DNA of 64,000 nucleotides from an uncultured Lachnospiraceae bacterium (GCA_910589265.1 CAJUTQ010000096.1:1-64000), one strand, 5' to 3'. Shown: positions 7,372 to 15,844, counted from the stretch's first letter. The notes: a model not told the origin generated them from the letters alone. Numbers and translations: made by a program.

Positions 7372-8697
7372 ATGTGGAACAAAGAAAGGGCAGTCCAGTA
7401 TTTATTAGATGTTCCTAAATTTACGGAGAAAAACAGTTTAGACCACACAAAAGTTTTGTGGAAAAAGCTTGGAAGCCCAGGAAAAGACAAAAAAATAATC
7501 CATGTTGCAGGTACAAACGGAAAAGGCTCTGTTTGTGCCTTCCTTGCGTCTGTTTTAAAAGAAGCAGGGAAGAAAACAGGATTATTTACATCCCCCCATT
7601 TAATTACAATGGAAGAGAGATTTTTTGTGGATGGAAAAATGGCGGCACAAGACCAGTTTCTAGATGCTTTTTTAAGGATAATGGATGTGGTGGAAAAGGG
7701 AGAAAAAGAAAAAATAAACCATCCGACATTTTTCGAGTGGTTATTTCTCATGGCAATGGTATTATTTGAAGAGGAGGAGACAGATTATATTATACTGGAA
7801 ACAGGTCTGGGAGGAAGATTAGATGCAACAAACATCATAGAAAAGCCTTTGATTACCATTATAACGGGGATAGGATTTGATCACACAGAATACTTAGGGG
7901 AAACAAAGGAAGAGATTGCCTTTGAAAAAGCAGGCATTCTAAAGCAAGGGGCGCCCATTGTCTATAGGAAGACTTCCCCATCTGTAGATAAAGTAATAGA
8001 AGAAAGAGCAGACCTTCTCCAATGTCCAGCGATTCCTGTCGATTTATCAGAGATTAAAATTTTAGGAATTAAGAATAAACATATTGATTTTTCTTTTAAA
8101 TCTAGGTATGATAAATATATTAATGTTAAAATACAGGCACAGGCCTTATATCAGACGGAGAATGCCATGGTTGCCATCCGAGGATTAGAAGAGATCCTTC
8201 CAGAAAAAAAACTTTATCCTGCTGTACTGCCAAGGGGCATGGAGAAGATGACCATACAAGGCAGAATGGAAGAGATGAGAGAAGGCGTTTACGTAGATGG
8301 AGCCCATAATATAGATGGGATTGTAGCATTTTGCAAGACAGTCAAGTCTCTTATTTCTAATAAGGAAAGAAAGAAGATTCTACTGCTGTTTTCAGCGGTA
8401 CAGGAAAAAATGTATGTGAATATGATTGAGGAGTTGACAAAAATTCCTTTTAGTATAATAGTTGTAACGACAATCAACAATCAAAGAGGAGTAAAGGCAA
8501 AAGAAATAGCAAGCATTTTTAAAAAGTTTACAGATAGGACAGTAATTGTAGAGGACAGAATAGAGGATGCGTATGAGAAGGCCATGGAGTGGAAGGGTAG
8601 AGATGGCTTTTTATTTGTTACAGGCTCGCTATATCTTGTTGGAGAGCTGAAAAACTTTCTGTGGAGGATAGAAAGGCGTGGTTATGAAAATGATTGA
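7372..8697 (+). CDS. folC: Folylpolyglutamate synthase / dihydrofolate synthase
   Basis: Mur-ligase-family enzyme of 441 residues that adds glutamate to folates (and, in bifunctional forms, to dihydropteroate), with ATP hydrolysis. The P-loop VAGTNGKGSVCAF is at about residues 46-58, followed by FTSPHL and the ETGLGGRLDATN segment (about 141-154) that binds metal and nucleotide. GVYVDGAHN (about 304-312) is the C-terminal-domain motif. Ribosome binding site AAGGAG precedes ATG 7372. It lies directly after valS, an arrangement common in Firmicutes, so it is probably co-transcribed and T-box controlled. The 3' end overlaps the next small ORF by 14 nt. Confidence 0.96.
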   Translation: MWNKERAVQYLLDVPKFTEKNSLDHTKVLWKKLGSPGKDKKIIHVAGTNGKGSVCAFLASVLKEAGKKTGLFTSPHLITMEERFFVDGKMAAQDQFLDAFLRIMDVVEKGEKEKINHPTFFEWLFLMAMVLFEEEETDYIILETGLGGRLDATNIIEKPLITIITGIGFDHTEYLGETKEEIAFEKAGILKQGAPIVYRKTSPSVDKVIEERADLLQCPAIPVDLSEIKILGIKNKHIDFSFKSRYDKYINVKIQAQALYQTENAMVAIRGLEEILPEKKLYPAVLPRGMEKMTIQGRMEEMREGVYVDGAHNIDGIVAFCKTVKSLISNKERKKILLLFSAVQEKMYVNMIEELTKIPFSIIVVTTINNQRGVKAKEIASIFKKFTDRTVIVEDRIEDAYEKAMEWKGRDGFLFVTGSLYLVGELKNFLWRIERRGYEND

Positions 8698-8833
8698 CTT
8701 TGAGGAAGAATTGAAGAAATTTCATCCAAGTTTAGAGGTAGAAGATGCTGAGGATGCAATTACTAATCAGGACTTGACAGACATGGCGGACGTATTGATA
8801 GGAATGATTCGAGAAGCGAAGGATGAGGAATAG
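8684..8833 (+). CDS. Small acidic protein of unknown function (49 aa)
   Basis: A 49-residue ORF that overlaps the end of folC by 14 nt in another frame and ends 14 nt before the next gene. It begins MKMIDFEEELKKF and is strongly acidic, with a predicted helical C-terminal half (DLTDMADVLIGMIREAKDEE). The tight overlap on both sides, sensible amino-acid composition and shared direction suggest a real, translationally coupled gene. A ribosome binding site AGAAAGGCG lies before ATG 8684. I do not recognise a named family. Its position between folC and the TPR protein would be the first thing to compare in related genomes. Confidence 0.6.
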   Translation: MKMIDFEEELKKFHPSLEVEDAEDAITNQDLTDMADVLIGMIREAKDEE

Positions 8834-8847
8834 TTAGGGGAGATTGG

Positions 8848-10467
8848 ATGAAGTGTTATAACTGTGGCTGCAACTTGTCCGAAAAGAATTTTTGCACAGG
8901 CTGCGGTGTTGACGTCACTTTATATAAAAAAATTATCTATATGTCCAACCGGTACTATAACGACGGATTGGAGAAAGCAAATGTCAGGGATCTGTCAGGG
9001 GCCATTATTAGTTTAAAGCAAAGTTTGAAATTAAATAAAAATAATATGAATGCCAGGAATCTCTTAGGGCTTGTCTACTATGAGACAGGGGAGGCGGTGG
9101 CGGCTTTAGGTGAGTGGGTCATTAGCAAAAATTTAAAAAATAACAAAAATATTGCAGATGATTACATACGTATGGTGCAGTCCAATCCTACAAAGCTGGA
9201 CGCCATGAACCAGACAATAAAAAAGTATAATCAGGCATTGGCATATTGTTATCAGGATAGTTTAGACTTAGCTGTCATACAGTTAAAAAAAGTGCTTTCC
9301 ATTAATCCAAATTTAGTAAAAGGATATCAGTTGTTAGCTTTGTTGTATATTCAGGCTGAAGAGTGGGGACGAGCAGAGAGAACATTGAACAGGGCCCTTA
9401 AAATTGACTCTAGCAACACGTTAACTTTAAAATATTTAAAAGAAACAGAAAAGATGCTCAATAAGCAGGAAGATTCTTCAAATAGCAGCAAGAAAAAAAA
9501 GGCAGCGAAGGAAGAGGTCATTACTTATCAGAGCGGCAACGAGACAATTATTCAACCAATCAATACAAAGAAAACAGGGGGACTTTCCACAGTGGCCAAT
9601 ATTATGATAGGGCTTATTGTGGGAGCGCTTATGGGAGTATTCCTCATTGTTCCTGCTATGAATAAGGCGGATAATTCAGATGTAAATAAAAATTTTACAG
9701 AACTAAGTGATCAGCTTGCAGCAAAAAATGCTGCTGTATCAGAGCTAGAGCAAAGAGTGCAGGCTCTGGAAGATGAAAAAACTGCTCTTCAGGAAGAGAT
9801 GGAAGCAGTGACAGGCTCAGAAGGAGTGCTAAAAACAAGTGACTATCTCCTTCAAGCTGGGAATGCTTACATAGAAGACAAAAGCAAAGTAATAGAGATT
9901 ATGGATTATTTAGGGAATATAGATAAAGCATATTTAGAATCTGGGGCTTCAGAACCCTTTAAATCATTGTATGAAACTATCTATAACGATATTAGCAAAA
10001 AGGCAGCGAAGGAGTATTATAATGCGGGAATGACCGCTTCCAAAGAAGACGACTATGCAACAGCCATTACAGAGCTGACAAAAGCCTGGGAATTAGATGA
10101 GACTAATGTAGATGCTCTTTACAATTTAGCCCATGCCTACCGCAATTCCAACAATACGACAAAGGCAGACGAATTATATAAACAGGTTATAGAGTTATTC
10201 CCAAATACGAGAAATGCTAGGAATGCCCAGGGCTACTTGTCAGATTCCAATAATGAAGCCCAGGCTGAGGCAGCTAACGAGGAAAACGGGGACGAGGAGG
10301 AAGGGGAAGACATTCCAGACAATAGTAATCCTGTAGTGCCACAAGCACCCGTTATTCCTGATCCAACTCCTGCTGTGCCAGAAATAACCATTCCTACACC
10401 AGGAATCGATCCTATAACAGGGCTTCCCCTGCCAGCAGTAGATCCAAATGCCCCTTTAGGGCCATAA
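8848..10467 (+). CDS. Zinc-ribbon, TPR and transmembrane protein
   Basis: A 539-residue protein with a modular layout. C3, C6, C16 and C19 form a zinc ribbon (MKCYNCGCNL...CTGCG). TPR-like repeats follow at about 30-205 (for example ARNLLGLVYYETGE and GYQLLALLYIQAEEWGRAERTL). A Lys/Ser-rich linker leads to one membrane helix at about 248-270 (ANIMIGLIVGALMGVFLIV). Next is a coiled coil (about 280-320), a second TPR block at about 385-460 (NVDALYNLAHAYRNSNNTTKADELY) and a Glu- then Pro-rich tail. The N-terminal half is probably cytoplasmic and the C-terminal half outside. It is probably a scaffold; no enzymatic motif is present. A terminator directly follows. It precedes the spoIIA operon but is transcriptionally separated from it. 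Confidence 0.8.
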   Translation: MKCYNCGCNLSEKNFCTGCGVDVTLYKKIIYMSNRYYNDGLEKANVRDLSGAIISLKQSLKLNKNNMNARNLLGLVYYETGEAVAALGEWVISKNLKNNKNIADDYIRMVQSNPTKLDAMNQTIKKYNQALAYCYQDSLDLAVIQLKKVLSINPNLVKGYQLLALLYIQAEEWGRAERTLNRALKIDSSNTLTLKYLKETEKMLNKQEDSSNSSKKKKAAKEEVITYQSGNETIIQPINTKKTGGLSTVANIMIGLIVGALMGVFLIVPAMNKADNSDVNKNFTELSDQLAAKNAAVSELEQRVQALEDEKTALQEEMEAVTGSEGVLKTSDYLLQAGNAYIEDKSKVIEIMDYLGNIDKAYLESGASEPFKSLYETIYNDISKKAAKEYYNAGMTASKEDDYATAITELTKAWELDETNVDALYNLAHAYRNSNNTTKADELYKQVIELFPNTRNARNAQGYLSDSNNEAQAEAANEENGDEEEGEDIPDNSNPVVPQAPVIPDPTPAVPEITIPTPGIDPITGLPLPAVDPNAPLGP

Positions 10468-10488
10468 TGAAACAGGGAACAATACGAA

Positions 10489-10518
10489 AGAGAATAGTAA
10501 AAATACTATTCTCTTTTT
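10489..10518 (+). terminator. Terminator after the TPR gene
   Basis: AGAGAATAGTA (10489-10499), a 4-nt A loop and the perfect complement TACTATTCTCT (10504-10514), followed by a T run. It ends the valS-folC-TPR transcript before spoIIA. Confidence 0.85.
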
Positions 10519-10601
10519 GTACTATTGAAATAGATGTTTCCAGTAAATGTGTATATGTAGCAGATAGGAATGCTCTTTGACAAAAAGAATGGAGGATAAA
10601 A

Positions 10602-10949
10602 ATGGAAGAAGCTTTCAAAGTAATAAAAACCTATTTAATGATAAAGATGCCAAAAGAGCTTGATCATCATCAGGCAATGCGCATCAAAGACACTGCAGAT
10701 AAATATATTGAAGGAAAAGATATTGAGCATGTTATTTTTGACTTTGAGGATACAGAGTTTATGGACAGCTCTGGGATAGGAGTCATTATGGGCCGATATC
10801 AGAAGATGAACTATTTGGGAGGGGAAGTAGCGGCAATCCATGTAAACAAACGGATTCGAAGAATTTTTCAGCTATCAGGTCTGTATAAAATTGTCCATAT
10901 TATTGAGGAAAATGTAACAGAACAGGAACATAGGAGGGAATTTTCATGA
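10602..10949 (+). CDS. spoIIAA: Anti-sigma F factor antagonist SpoIIAA
   Basis: STAS-domain protein of 115 residues. In its unphosphorylated form it displaces sigma-F from SpoIIAB in the forespore. The STAS landmarks ELDHHQA (about 19-25) and FMDSSGIGVIMGRY (53-66) are clear; the phosphorylated serine is S56 or S57, equivalent to Ser58 of B. subtilis. Ribosome binding site GGAGG (10591-10595) precedes ATG 10602. First gene of spoIIAA-spoIIAB-sigF. Its stop overlaps the spoIIAB start (ATGA). Expected control is sigma-H/Spo0A, but I found no convincing, well-placed sigma-H promoter. Confidence 0.96.
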   Translation: MEEAFKVIKTYLMIKMPKELDHHQAMRIKDTADKYIEGKDIEHVIFDFEDTEFMDSSGIGVIMGRYQKMNYLGGEVAAIHVNKRIRRIFQLSGLYKIVHIIEENVTEQEHRREFS

Positions 10950-11410
10950 CAAATGAGATCAAAGTGGAATTTGAAAGTTTATCAATGAATGAAAGCCTTG
11001 CAAGAAGCATTGCCGCTGTTTTTGTATCCTATTTAAATCCCACCTTAGAAGAATTAGCAGACATAAAAACAGCTGTTTCTGAGGCAGTGACCAATTCCAT
11101 TATTCATGGTTATGGAAATCGGACAGGTATGATACAGATGAAATGTAAAATGCACAATAAAACAGTTATGATTGAGATTGTAGATTATGGATGCGGTATC
11201 AAAGATGTAAAAAAAGCCATGGAGCCCTTGTTTACTACCCGTCCCGATTTAGAGCGTTCTGGAATGGGATTTGCATTTATGGAGGCGTTTATGGATGAAA
11301 TTCAAGTACAGTCCAAGCCAGGGAAAGGGACGACAATATGGATGAAAAGAGAAATTGGCGTGGAGAGAAAAGAAGAAGAGCCCATTGCCTTTGCAAAAGG
11401 GAATAAATAA
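10946..11410 (+). CDS. spoIIAB: Anti-sigma F factor / serine kinase SpoIIAB
   Basis: GHKL-family ATPase of 154 residues that holds sigma-F inactive and phosphorylates SpoIIAA. Motifs: N box EAVTNSIIHGYGN (about 48-60), G1-type DYGCGI (about 80-85), and G2-type SGMGFAFMEAF (about 107-117). It starts in a 4-nt overlap with spoIIAA, which implies translational coupling and balanced amounts of the two partners. The last part is Lys/Glu-rich. sigF follows with one base between this stop codon and its ATG. Confidence 0.96.
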   Translation: MTNEIKVEFESLSMNESLARSIAAVFVSYLNPTLEELADIKTAVSEAVTNSIIHGYGNRTGMIQMKCKMHNKTVMIEIVDYGCGIKDVKKAMEPLFTTRPDLERSGMGFAFMEAFMDEIQVQSKPGKGTTIWMKREIGVERKEEEPIAFAKGNK

Positions 11411-11411
11411 T

Positions 11412-12128
11412 ATGGAAGATACCATTGTTTTATTAGAACGCTCGCACAAAGGAGATAAGGAGGCAAGAGAGGAGCTTGTAGAGAAAAATTTAGGACTTGT
11501 CCATCATATAGTGCGCAGATTTGCAGGAAGAGGTTATGATATGGAAGACCTGTTTCAAATAGGAAGTATTGGACTACTCAAGGCAATTGACAAATTTGAT
11601 CTTCAATATGATGTAAAATTCTCCACCTATGCTGTTCCCATGATTGCAGGAGAAATTAAGAGGTTTTTACGAGATGATGGAATGATCAAAATGAGCCGTT
11701 CTCTAAAAGAAACGGCGATGAAGGCAAGGGTGGCTCAGGAGAAGCTATCTCATGAAAAAGGAAGGGAGGCTACATTAGAAGAAATTTCCAAGGAAATTGG
11801 AATGGAGATGTCAGACGTAGTGATGGCGTTGGATGCCAATGTGGAAGTAGAGTCTCTCTATAAAACAATTTACCAAGGGGATGGGGGAGATATTTATTTA
11901 ATGGACAAGCTAAAAGAAGAGAGAGACGGCAACGAGGGCGTGATGAATCGTATGGTAATTGAAGGCCTATTGAAAAATTTGGATGAAAAGGAAAGGGAAA
12001 TTATTATTCTCCGCTATTTCCAAGACAAGACCCAAAGTGAGATAGCTCTTGCCCTAGGTATTTCTCAAGTTCAAGTATCTAGGCTTGAAAAAAGGATATT
12101 AAGGCAAATGAGAGAACGATTATTATAA
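11412..12128 (+). CDS. sigF: RNA polymerase sigma-F factor
   Basis: Sigma-70-family factor of 238 residues, the first forespore-specific sigma. Region 2 is clear (NLGLVHHIVRRFAGRG, DLFQIGSIGLLKAIDKFD, FSTYAVPMIAGEIKRFLRDDG), region 3 includes EATLEEISKEIGM, and region 4 includes LDEKEREIIILRYFQDKTQSEIA followed by the recognition helix GISQVQVSRLEKRIL. I chose ATG 11412 because it directly follows the spoIIAB stop and matches the usual start of the family; the open frame extends upstream into spoIIAB. AAAAGGG in the end of spoIIAB serves as ribosome binding site. Sigma-F is normally silenced by SpoIIAB until SpoIIE dephosphorylates SpoIIAA; spoIIE is not in this window. Confidence 0.96.
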   Translation: MEDTIVLLERSHKGDKEAREELVEKNLGLVHHIVRRFAGRGYDMEDLFQIGSIGLLKAIDKFDLQYDVKFSTYAVPMIAGEIKRFLRDDGMIKMSRSLKETAMKARVAQEKLSHEKGREATLEEISKEIGMEMSDVVMALDANVEVESLYKTIYQGDGGDIYLMDKLKEERDGNEGVMNRMVIEGLLKNLDEKEREIIILRYFQDKTQSEIALALGISQVQVSRLEKRILRQMRERLL

Positions 12129-12244
12129 AATGAATAAGAATAGAGAAGGAAGCAGATTATATGACAATTTCACTTTTTGCTTTTCCATTTCCAAGAGAAA
12201 GGGTATAATAGCACTATGGAACGATTGAAGAAAGGAAGAAAAAA

Positions 12245-13717
12245 GTGAAAAAAGTGAACTATTTATGGGTAGGGCTGGGACTGACATGTCTCATCCCCTG
12301 CTTCTTTTTTACATTGAGCAGAAGGCAGCTCGTTCTTTTCCAATGTTTATACATGCTGGCTGTTGCTTTCATTGCCTTTATCATGCACAAAAAGGGATGG
12401 AAACTTCACTGGACAGTTATATTTATGGCAATCAGCATGGTTGTAAAAATTGGTTATATTTTTGCCACTCCTGTATGGGTCAGACAACATGATTTTATTG
12501 ATTTTGGCGTAGGATTTGGTCATGGAGGTTATATAGAATATTTTTATTATAATAAAAAGCTGCCAGATTTTGACCCAAGAGAGGTTTGGGCGTTTTTCCA
12601 GCCGCCTCTCCACCATATAATAGCTGCCCTTTGGCTGGGAATTCAGACATCCTTAGGAGTAGCCTACCGCCATGCCCAGGAAAACGTCCAGGCTCTCACT
12701 ATGTTTTACGCAGGGGGAACGGTGCTCCTTTCTCATGAGATTTTTAAGAAAATGTCTTTACAAGGATTGGGGCTTTTTTTACCTACCTTGTTGATAGCCT
12801 TTCATCCTGCTATCATTTTACTTTCAGGAAGTTTAAATAACGATGCCCTCTCTTTGTTTCTCCAGGTAACGACCCTTTATTTTACTATAGTATGGTATCA
12901 AAAGCCTTCCATGGGCAGAGTCATAGGGATTGCTATTTCTATTGGATGTTCCATGATGGCAAAAGTATCTGGCTTTCTCATTGCCCCTGCCATTGCCCTT
13001 GTTTTTCTAGACAGATGGATCTGCGAAAAAGAATGCTTTAAAAAATATTTGGGACAATTTTTTGTATTCGGTCTTATAAGCCTTCCTCTTGGACTTTGGT
13101 ATCCAATTCGGAATTTTGTGAAATTTAAAGTGCCATTTAATTATACACCTCATGTGGGAGAACCAGTGGGAAACGTTTCCTGGATCCAGAGAATATTTGA
13201 TATGAGGACAGAGAAGGTGTTTGTTTCCCTCTTAAGTAATCAAGATGCTTATGATGAGTATAATATTCCCCTGACACTTTTAAAGACAGCCATGTTTGGT
13301 GAGACAGATCTTTCCATTGGCGCTGAATATATTATTCCTTTTGCAAACTTGTTATTTTGTATCAATATCGTTCTTGTGCTTCTGTCTTTAGGAGCAATGG
13401 GTTATTATTTTATAAAGAAGACAGCGTATATAAAAGGGATGCTCAAGTGGTTCTTTCTTCTTTATTATGTAGTTATGATGCTCTTTTATTTCCAATTTAA
13501 CTTTTCCATGCCCTATTTCAGCTCCCAAGATTTTCGATATATTATACCAACAGCTATCATAGGCGCAATGTTTTTAGGGTTTCTGCTACAGGATTTAGAG
13601 ATAGGAAAGGAAAAGGGAAAAAATAAATTCTTTCTTAGTTTGATTCGTTTGATGACAGGATTGTTTTGTTTTAGCTCTTTTGCAGTATACGTTCTTTTGA
13701 TAATGAATATGGGATAG
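12245..13717 (+). CDS. Multi-pass membrane glycosyltransferase-like protein (GT-C fold)
   Basis: A 490-residue protein with roughly eleven or twelve membrane helices. The first extracytoplasmic loop contains VWVRQHD (about residues 77-83), an acidic loop position like the catalytic aspartate of dolichyl-phosphate-mannose transferases and ArnT-type (GT39/GT83) enzymes. Further on, QPPLHHIIAALWLG and SGSLNNDALSLFLQ fit the same superfamily. The acceptor and donor cannot be deduced; a polyprenyl-phosphate sugar donor and a cell-envelope acceptor are likely by family. It starts with GTG 12245 after GAAAGGAAG. It stands between sigF and ridA with no obvious functional link to either. Confidence 0.7.
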   Translation: MKKVNYLWVGLGLTCLIPCFFFTLSRRQLVLFQCLYMLAVAFIAFIMHKKGWKLHWTVIFMAISMVVKIGYIFATPVWVRQHDFIDFGVGFGHGGYIEYFYYNKKLPDFDPREVWAFFQPPLHHIIAALWLGIQTSLGVAYRHAQENVQALTMFYAGGTVLLSHEIFKKMSLQGLGLFLPTLLIAFHPAIILLSGSLNNDALSLFLQVTTLYFTIVWYQKPSMGRVIGIAISIGCSMMAKVSGFLIAPAIALVFLDRWICEKECFKKYLGQFFVFGLISLPLGLWYPIRNFVKFKVPFNYTPHVGEPVGNVSWIQRIFDMRTEKVFVSLLSNQDAYDEYNIPLTLLKTAMFGETDLSIGAEYIIPFANLLFCINIVLVLLSLGAMGYYFIKKTAYIKGMLKWFFLLYYVVMMLFYFQFNFSMPYFSSQDFRYIIPTAIIGAMFLGFLLQDLEIGKEKGKNKFFLSLIRLMTGLFCFSSFAVYVLLIMNMG

Positions 13718-13790
13718 ATTTTATAAGAACAGAATGGTACAATAAGCAAGGAAATGTGAAGGATATGAAAAAAGGAAAGGAGAGATTGTT

Positions 13791-14168
13791 TTGTACAAAG
13801 CAGTGAAAACGGATGCAGCGCCAGGGGCTATTGGCCCATATTCTCAGGCAATTCGCACAGGTGATTTTGTTTTTGTCTCAGGCCAGATTCCCATTGATCC
13901 AAAGACAGGGGAGTTTTCTGGAACAGATATTGCAAGTCAGACTCGTCAATGCTTAACAAATTTGAAGGAGATTCTTAAAGCAGCAGGAAGCGATATGAGC
14001 AAAGTAGTAAAGACAACAGTTCTGCTTAAAAATATGGAGGATTTTGGAGATATGAATGGAATATATGCAGAATTTTTCACCGAGCCTTATCCTGCCAGGG
14101 CCGCTTTTCAGGTAGGCGCTTTGCCAAAGGATGCCTTGGTGGAAATTGAGTGCGTGGCAGTTATTTAG
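13791..14168 (+). CDS. ridA: RidA family reactive enamine/imine deaminase
   Basis: A 125-residue YjgF/YER057c/UK114 protein. It hydrolyses reactive 2-aminoacrylate and related imines made by PLP-dependent dehydratases. Family marks: AAPGAIGPYSQAI (8-20), VSGQIPIDPKTGEF (30-43), and PARAAFQVGALPKDALVEIE, which carries the active-site arginine (about R103) and glutamate. Translation starts at TTG 13791 with AAAGGAG 8-9 nt upstream; this gives the family's normal length. A clear terminator follows, so it is probably monocistronic. Confidence 0.95.
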   Translation: MYKAVKTDAAPGAIGPYSQAIRTGDFVFVSGQIPIDPKTGEFSGTDIASQTRQCLTNLKEILKAAGSDMSKVVKTTVLLKNMEDFGDMNGIYAEFFTEPYPARAAFQVGALPKDALVEIECVAVI

Positions 14169-14174
14169 AAAGAC

Positions 14175-14207
14175 AAGCTCTTGTTATTTGTTAGCAAGAG
14201 CTTTTTT
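14175..14207 (+). terminator. Terminator after ridA
   Basis: AAGCTCTTG (14175-14183) pairs with CAAGAGCTT (14195-14203) and is followed by a run of Ts. Confidence 0.8.
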
Positions 14208-14250
14208 CTTTTCAAGATAAGTTCTAAATATATAGGAAAAAAATGAAAAT

Positions 14251-14279
14251 GAATAAAATAAAAGAATTCTTCCATAATA
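14251..14279 (+). promoter_or_regulatory. Sigma-G-type forespore promoter of the spoVA operon
   Basis: GAATA (14251-14255), 17-nt spacer and CATAATA (14273-14279) fully match the B. subtilis sigma-G pattern GHATR-N17/18-CATWHTA. It lies 31 nt before the spoVAA start, as expected for a forespore operon. Known regulation of spoVA in Bacillus is by sigma-G. Confidence 0.65.
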
Positions 14280-14310
14280 AAAAATAAGCTTTATTTTGGA
14301 GGGTTTTTGT

Positions 14311-14946
14311 ATGGGTAAAGAGAAAGATACGCTATATTTAAAAGCAGAACGTCACATACAAGTAGAAAAGGAAGTCATAAAGCTTAGTGATGTTGCGAAA
14401 ATGACTTGCAGCGACAGCCAAATACTAAACCATTTAAAAACGATTACAGTATATAAATTTAAAAAAGATGGGGAAAAGAGAAAAGTAATAAGTATCTTGA
14501 AAATTATTGAATGCATTCATGAAGTTTATCCAGATATGACAGTAGAAAATCTTGGAGAAACAGATATTGTCATGGAACAATTGAAGGTAGCTGAAAAAAA
14601 GGGTATGGTTATTTACGGTAAGGTAGTTTTTGTATCCCTCATAGCTTTTTTTGGAACCGCTTTTACAATTATGGCCTTTCACAATGATATTGGCATTCAA
14701 GATGTGTTTGACAATATGTACATGCTAATTATGGGAGAGTCTCCCGGAAATATAACAATGATGGAAGTTTCTTATTCTATTGGATTGGCAGTGGGCATTA
14801 CCCTCTTTTTTAACCATATAGGGGGTAGAAGAATTACAAAGGACCCTACACCTATTGAAGTAGAAATGAGAACTTATGAGAGCAATGTGAATACAGCTCT
14901 TGTTGAGACAAGTAACCGGGAAAGGAAGAGCCTGGATGTGGATTAA
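14311..14946 (+). CDS. spoVAA: Stage V sporulation protein AA
   Basis: A 211-residue SpoVAA-family protein, part of the SpoVA machinery that moves dipicolinic acid (DPA) into the forespore and out on germination. The N-terminal half (about 1-95) is soluble (ADRH-like start LYLKAERHIQVEKEVIKLSDVA), and two membrane helices follow (about 104-124 and 150-170). I chose ATG 14311 because GGAGGG (14298-14303) sits 7-8 nt upstream; the open frame starts at a TTG that overlaps the ribosome binding site. First gene of spoVAA-AB-AC-AD, behind a sigma-G-like promoter. Its end overlaps spoVAB. Confidence 0.9.
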   Translation: MGKEKDTLYLKAERHIQVEKEVIKLSDVAKMTCSDSQILNHLKTITVYKFKKDGEKRKVISILKIIECIHEVYPDMTVENLGETDIVMEQLKVAEKKGMVIYGKVVFVSLIAFFGTAFTIMAFHNDIGIQDVFDNMYMLIMGESPGNITMMEVSYSIGLAVGITLFFNHIGGRRITKDPTPIEVEMRTYESNVNTALVETSNRERKSLDVD

Positions 14947-15361
14947 AGAGATTTTTTTAATTCTTATTTTTGGAAGTTTTGGATTTATTGTATCTGCGGG
15001 AGTGTTTACAGTTCTTTTGGCAGTAGGTCTTATTCCAAGATTTGCAGGTAAGACCCATACAGGGGATCATATTTTTCTCTACGAGGAAATGGTAGTGGCA
15101 GGTTCTATCATTGGAAACTTATGGAGTGTATTTCAGTTATCCATAAATTTGGGGCAATGGTTTCTTATTTTATTTGGCTTTTTTGCAGGAATCTTTGTGG
15201 GCTGTTTGGCATTGGCTATTGCAGAAATGTTGGACACTATACCGATTTTTGCTCGGAGAATTGGATTCCGCCATGGGCTGGGGATTGTTGTATTATCTGT
15301 CGCTTTTGGAAAGATGCTAGGCTCCCTTATATATTTCTTTTACCGTCTTGCAAGCCCGTAA
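14936..15361 (+). CDS. spoVAB: Stage V sporulation protein AB
   Basis: A 141-residue SpoVAB-family membrane protein with about four helices, ending IPIFARRIGFRHGLGIVVLS followed by a last membrane helix, as in the family. ATG 14936 is chosen because GGAAAGGAAG lies about 8 nt upstream; it overlaps the end of spoVAA by 11 nt, which suggests translational coupling. The open frame extends upstream to 14900 without a ribosome binding site. Confidence 0.9.
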   Translation: MWIKEIFLILIFGSFGFIVSAGVFTVLLAVGLIPRFAGKTHTGDHIFLYEEMVVAGSIIGNLWSVFQLSINLGQWFLILFGFFAGIFVGCLALAIAEMLDTIPIFARRIGFRHGLGIVVLSVAFGKMLGSLIYFFYRLASP

Positions 15362-15382
15362 CAATGATTGGAGGAGAAGCTT

Positions 15383-15844
15383 ATGTTGGAAGAAGTCAAG
15401 AAAAAACAATATCAAAATAAGGTAGATGAGGTAACGCCCACCCACAGTTTGTGGAAAAATATGGGGAAGGCCTTTCTTGTAGGAGGCATTATTTGTACAA
15501 TAGGACAGGCCATTATTCAAATGGGATTAGGAATGGGGCTGGATAAGGAGACAGCAGGAACGTGGTGCTCTTTGATTTTGGTCTTGATTTCTGTCGTGCT
15601 GACAGGTTTTAATATGTACCCTAGTATTGTGAAGTTTGGAGGGGCAGGAGCCTTAGTGCCGATTACTGGATTTGCTAATTCAGTAGCAGCTCCAGCTATA
15701 GAATATAAAAAGGAAGGACAAGTTTTTGGAGTGGGATGTAAAATATTTACAATTGCTGGACCAGTAATTTTATTTGGCGTGTTTACATCCTGGATTTTAG
15801 GAGTTGTTTATTATATTTTGCAGGCATTGGGGGTAGTGGCATGA
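15383..15844 (+). CDS. spoVAC: Stage V sporulation protein AC
   Basis: A 153-residue SpoVAC protein. In B. subtilis SpoVAC behaves as a mechanosensitive channel for DPA release. Four hydrophobic stretches are visible with conserved FNMYPSIVKFGGAGALVPITGFAN (written here in two parts: FNMYPSIVKFGGAG and ALVPITGFAN) in the middle. GGAGGAG precedes ATG 15383. The stop overlaps the spoVAD ATG by 4 nt. The protein is a paralogue of SpoVAE, which sits separately at 19261. Confidence 0.94.
   Translation: MLEEVKKKQYQNKVDEVTPTHSLWKNMGKAFLVGGIICTIGQAIIQMGLGMGLDKETAGTWCSLILVLISVVLTGFNMYPSIVKFGGAGALVPITGFANSVAAPAIEYKKEGQVFGVGCKIFTIAGPVILFGVFTSWILGVVYYILQALGVVA

Noticed and set aside
7296..7751. Minus-strand ORF across the valS/folC junction
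   Set aside because: It runs antisense to both genes and has no start with a ribosome binding site.
10563..10590. Sigma-H-like promoter (ATAGGAATG-N11-AAAGAAT) before spoIIAA
   Set aside because: The pattern fits RnAGGAWWW-N11/12-RnnGAAT, but the -10 ends directly before the ribosome binding site GGAGG (10591-10595), so a transcript from it would lack the ribosome binding site.
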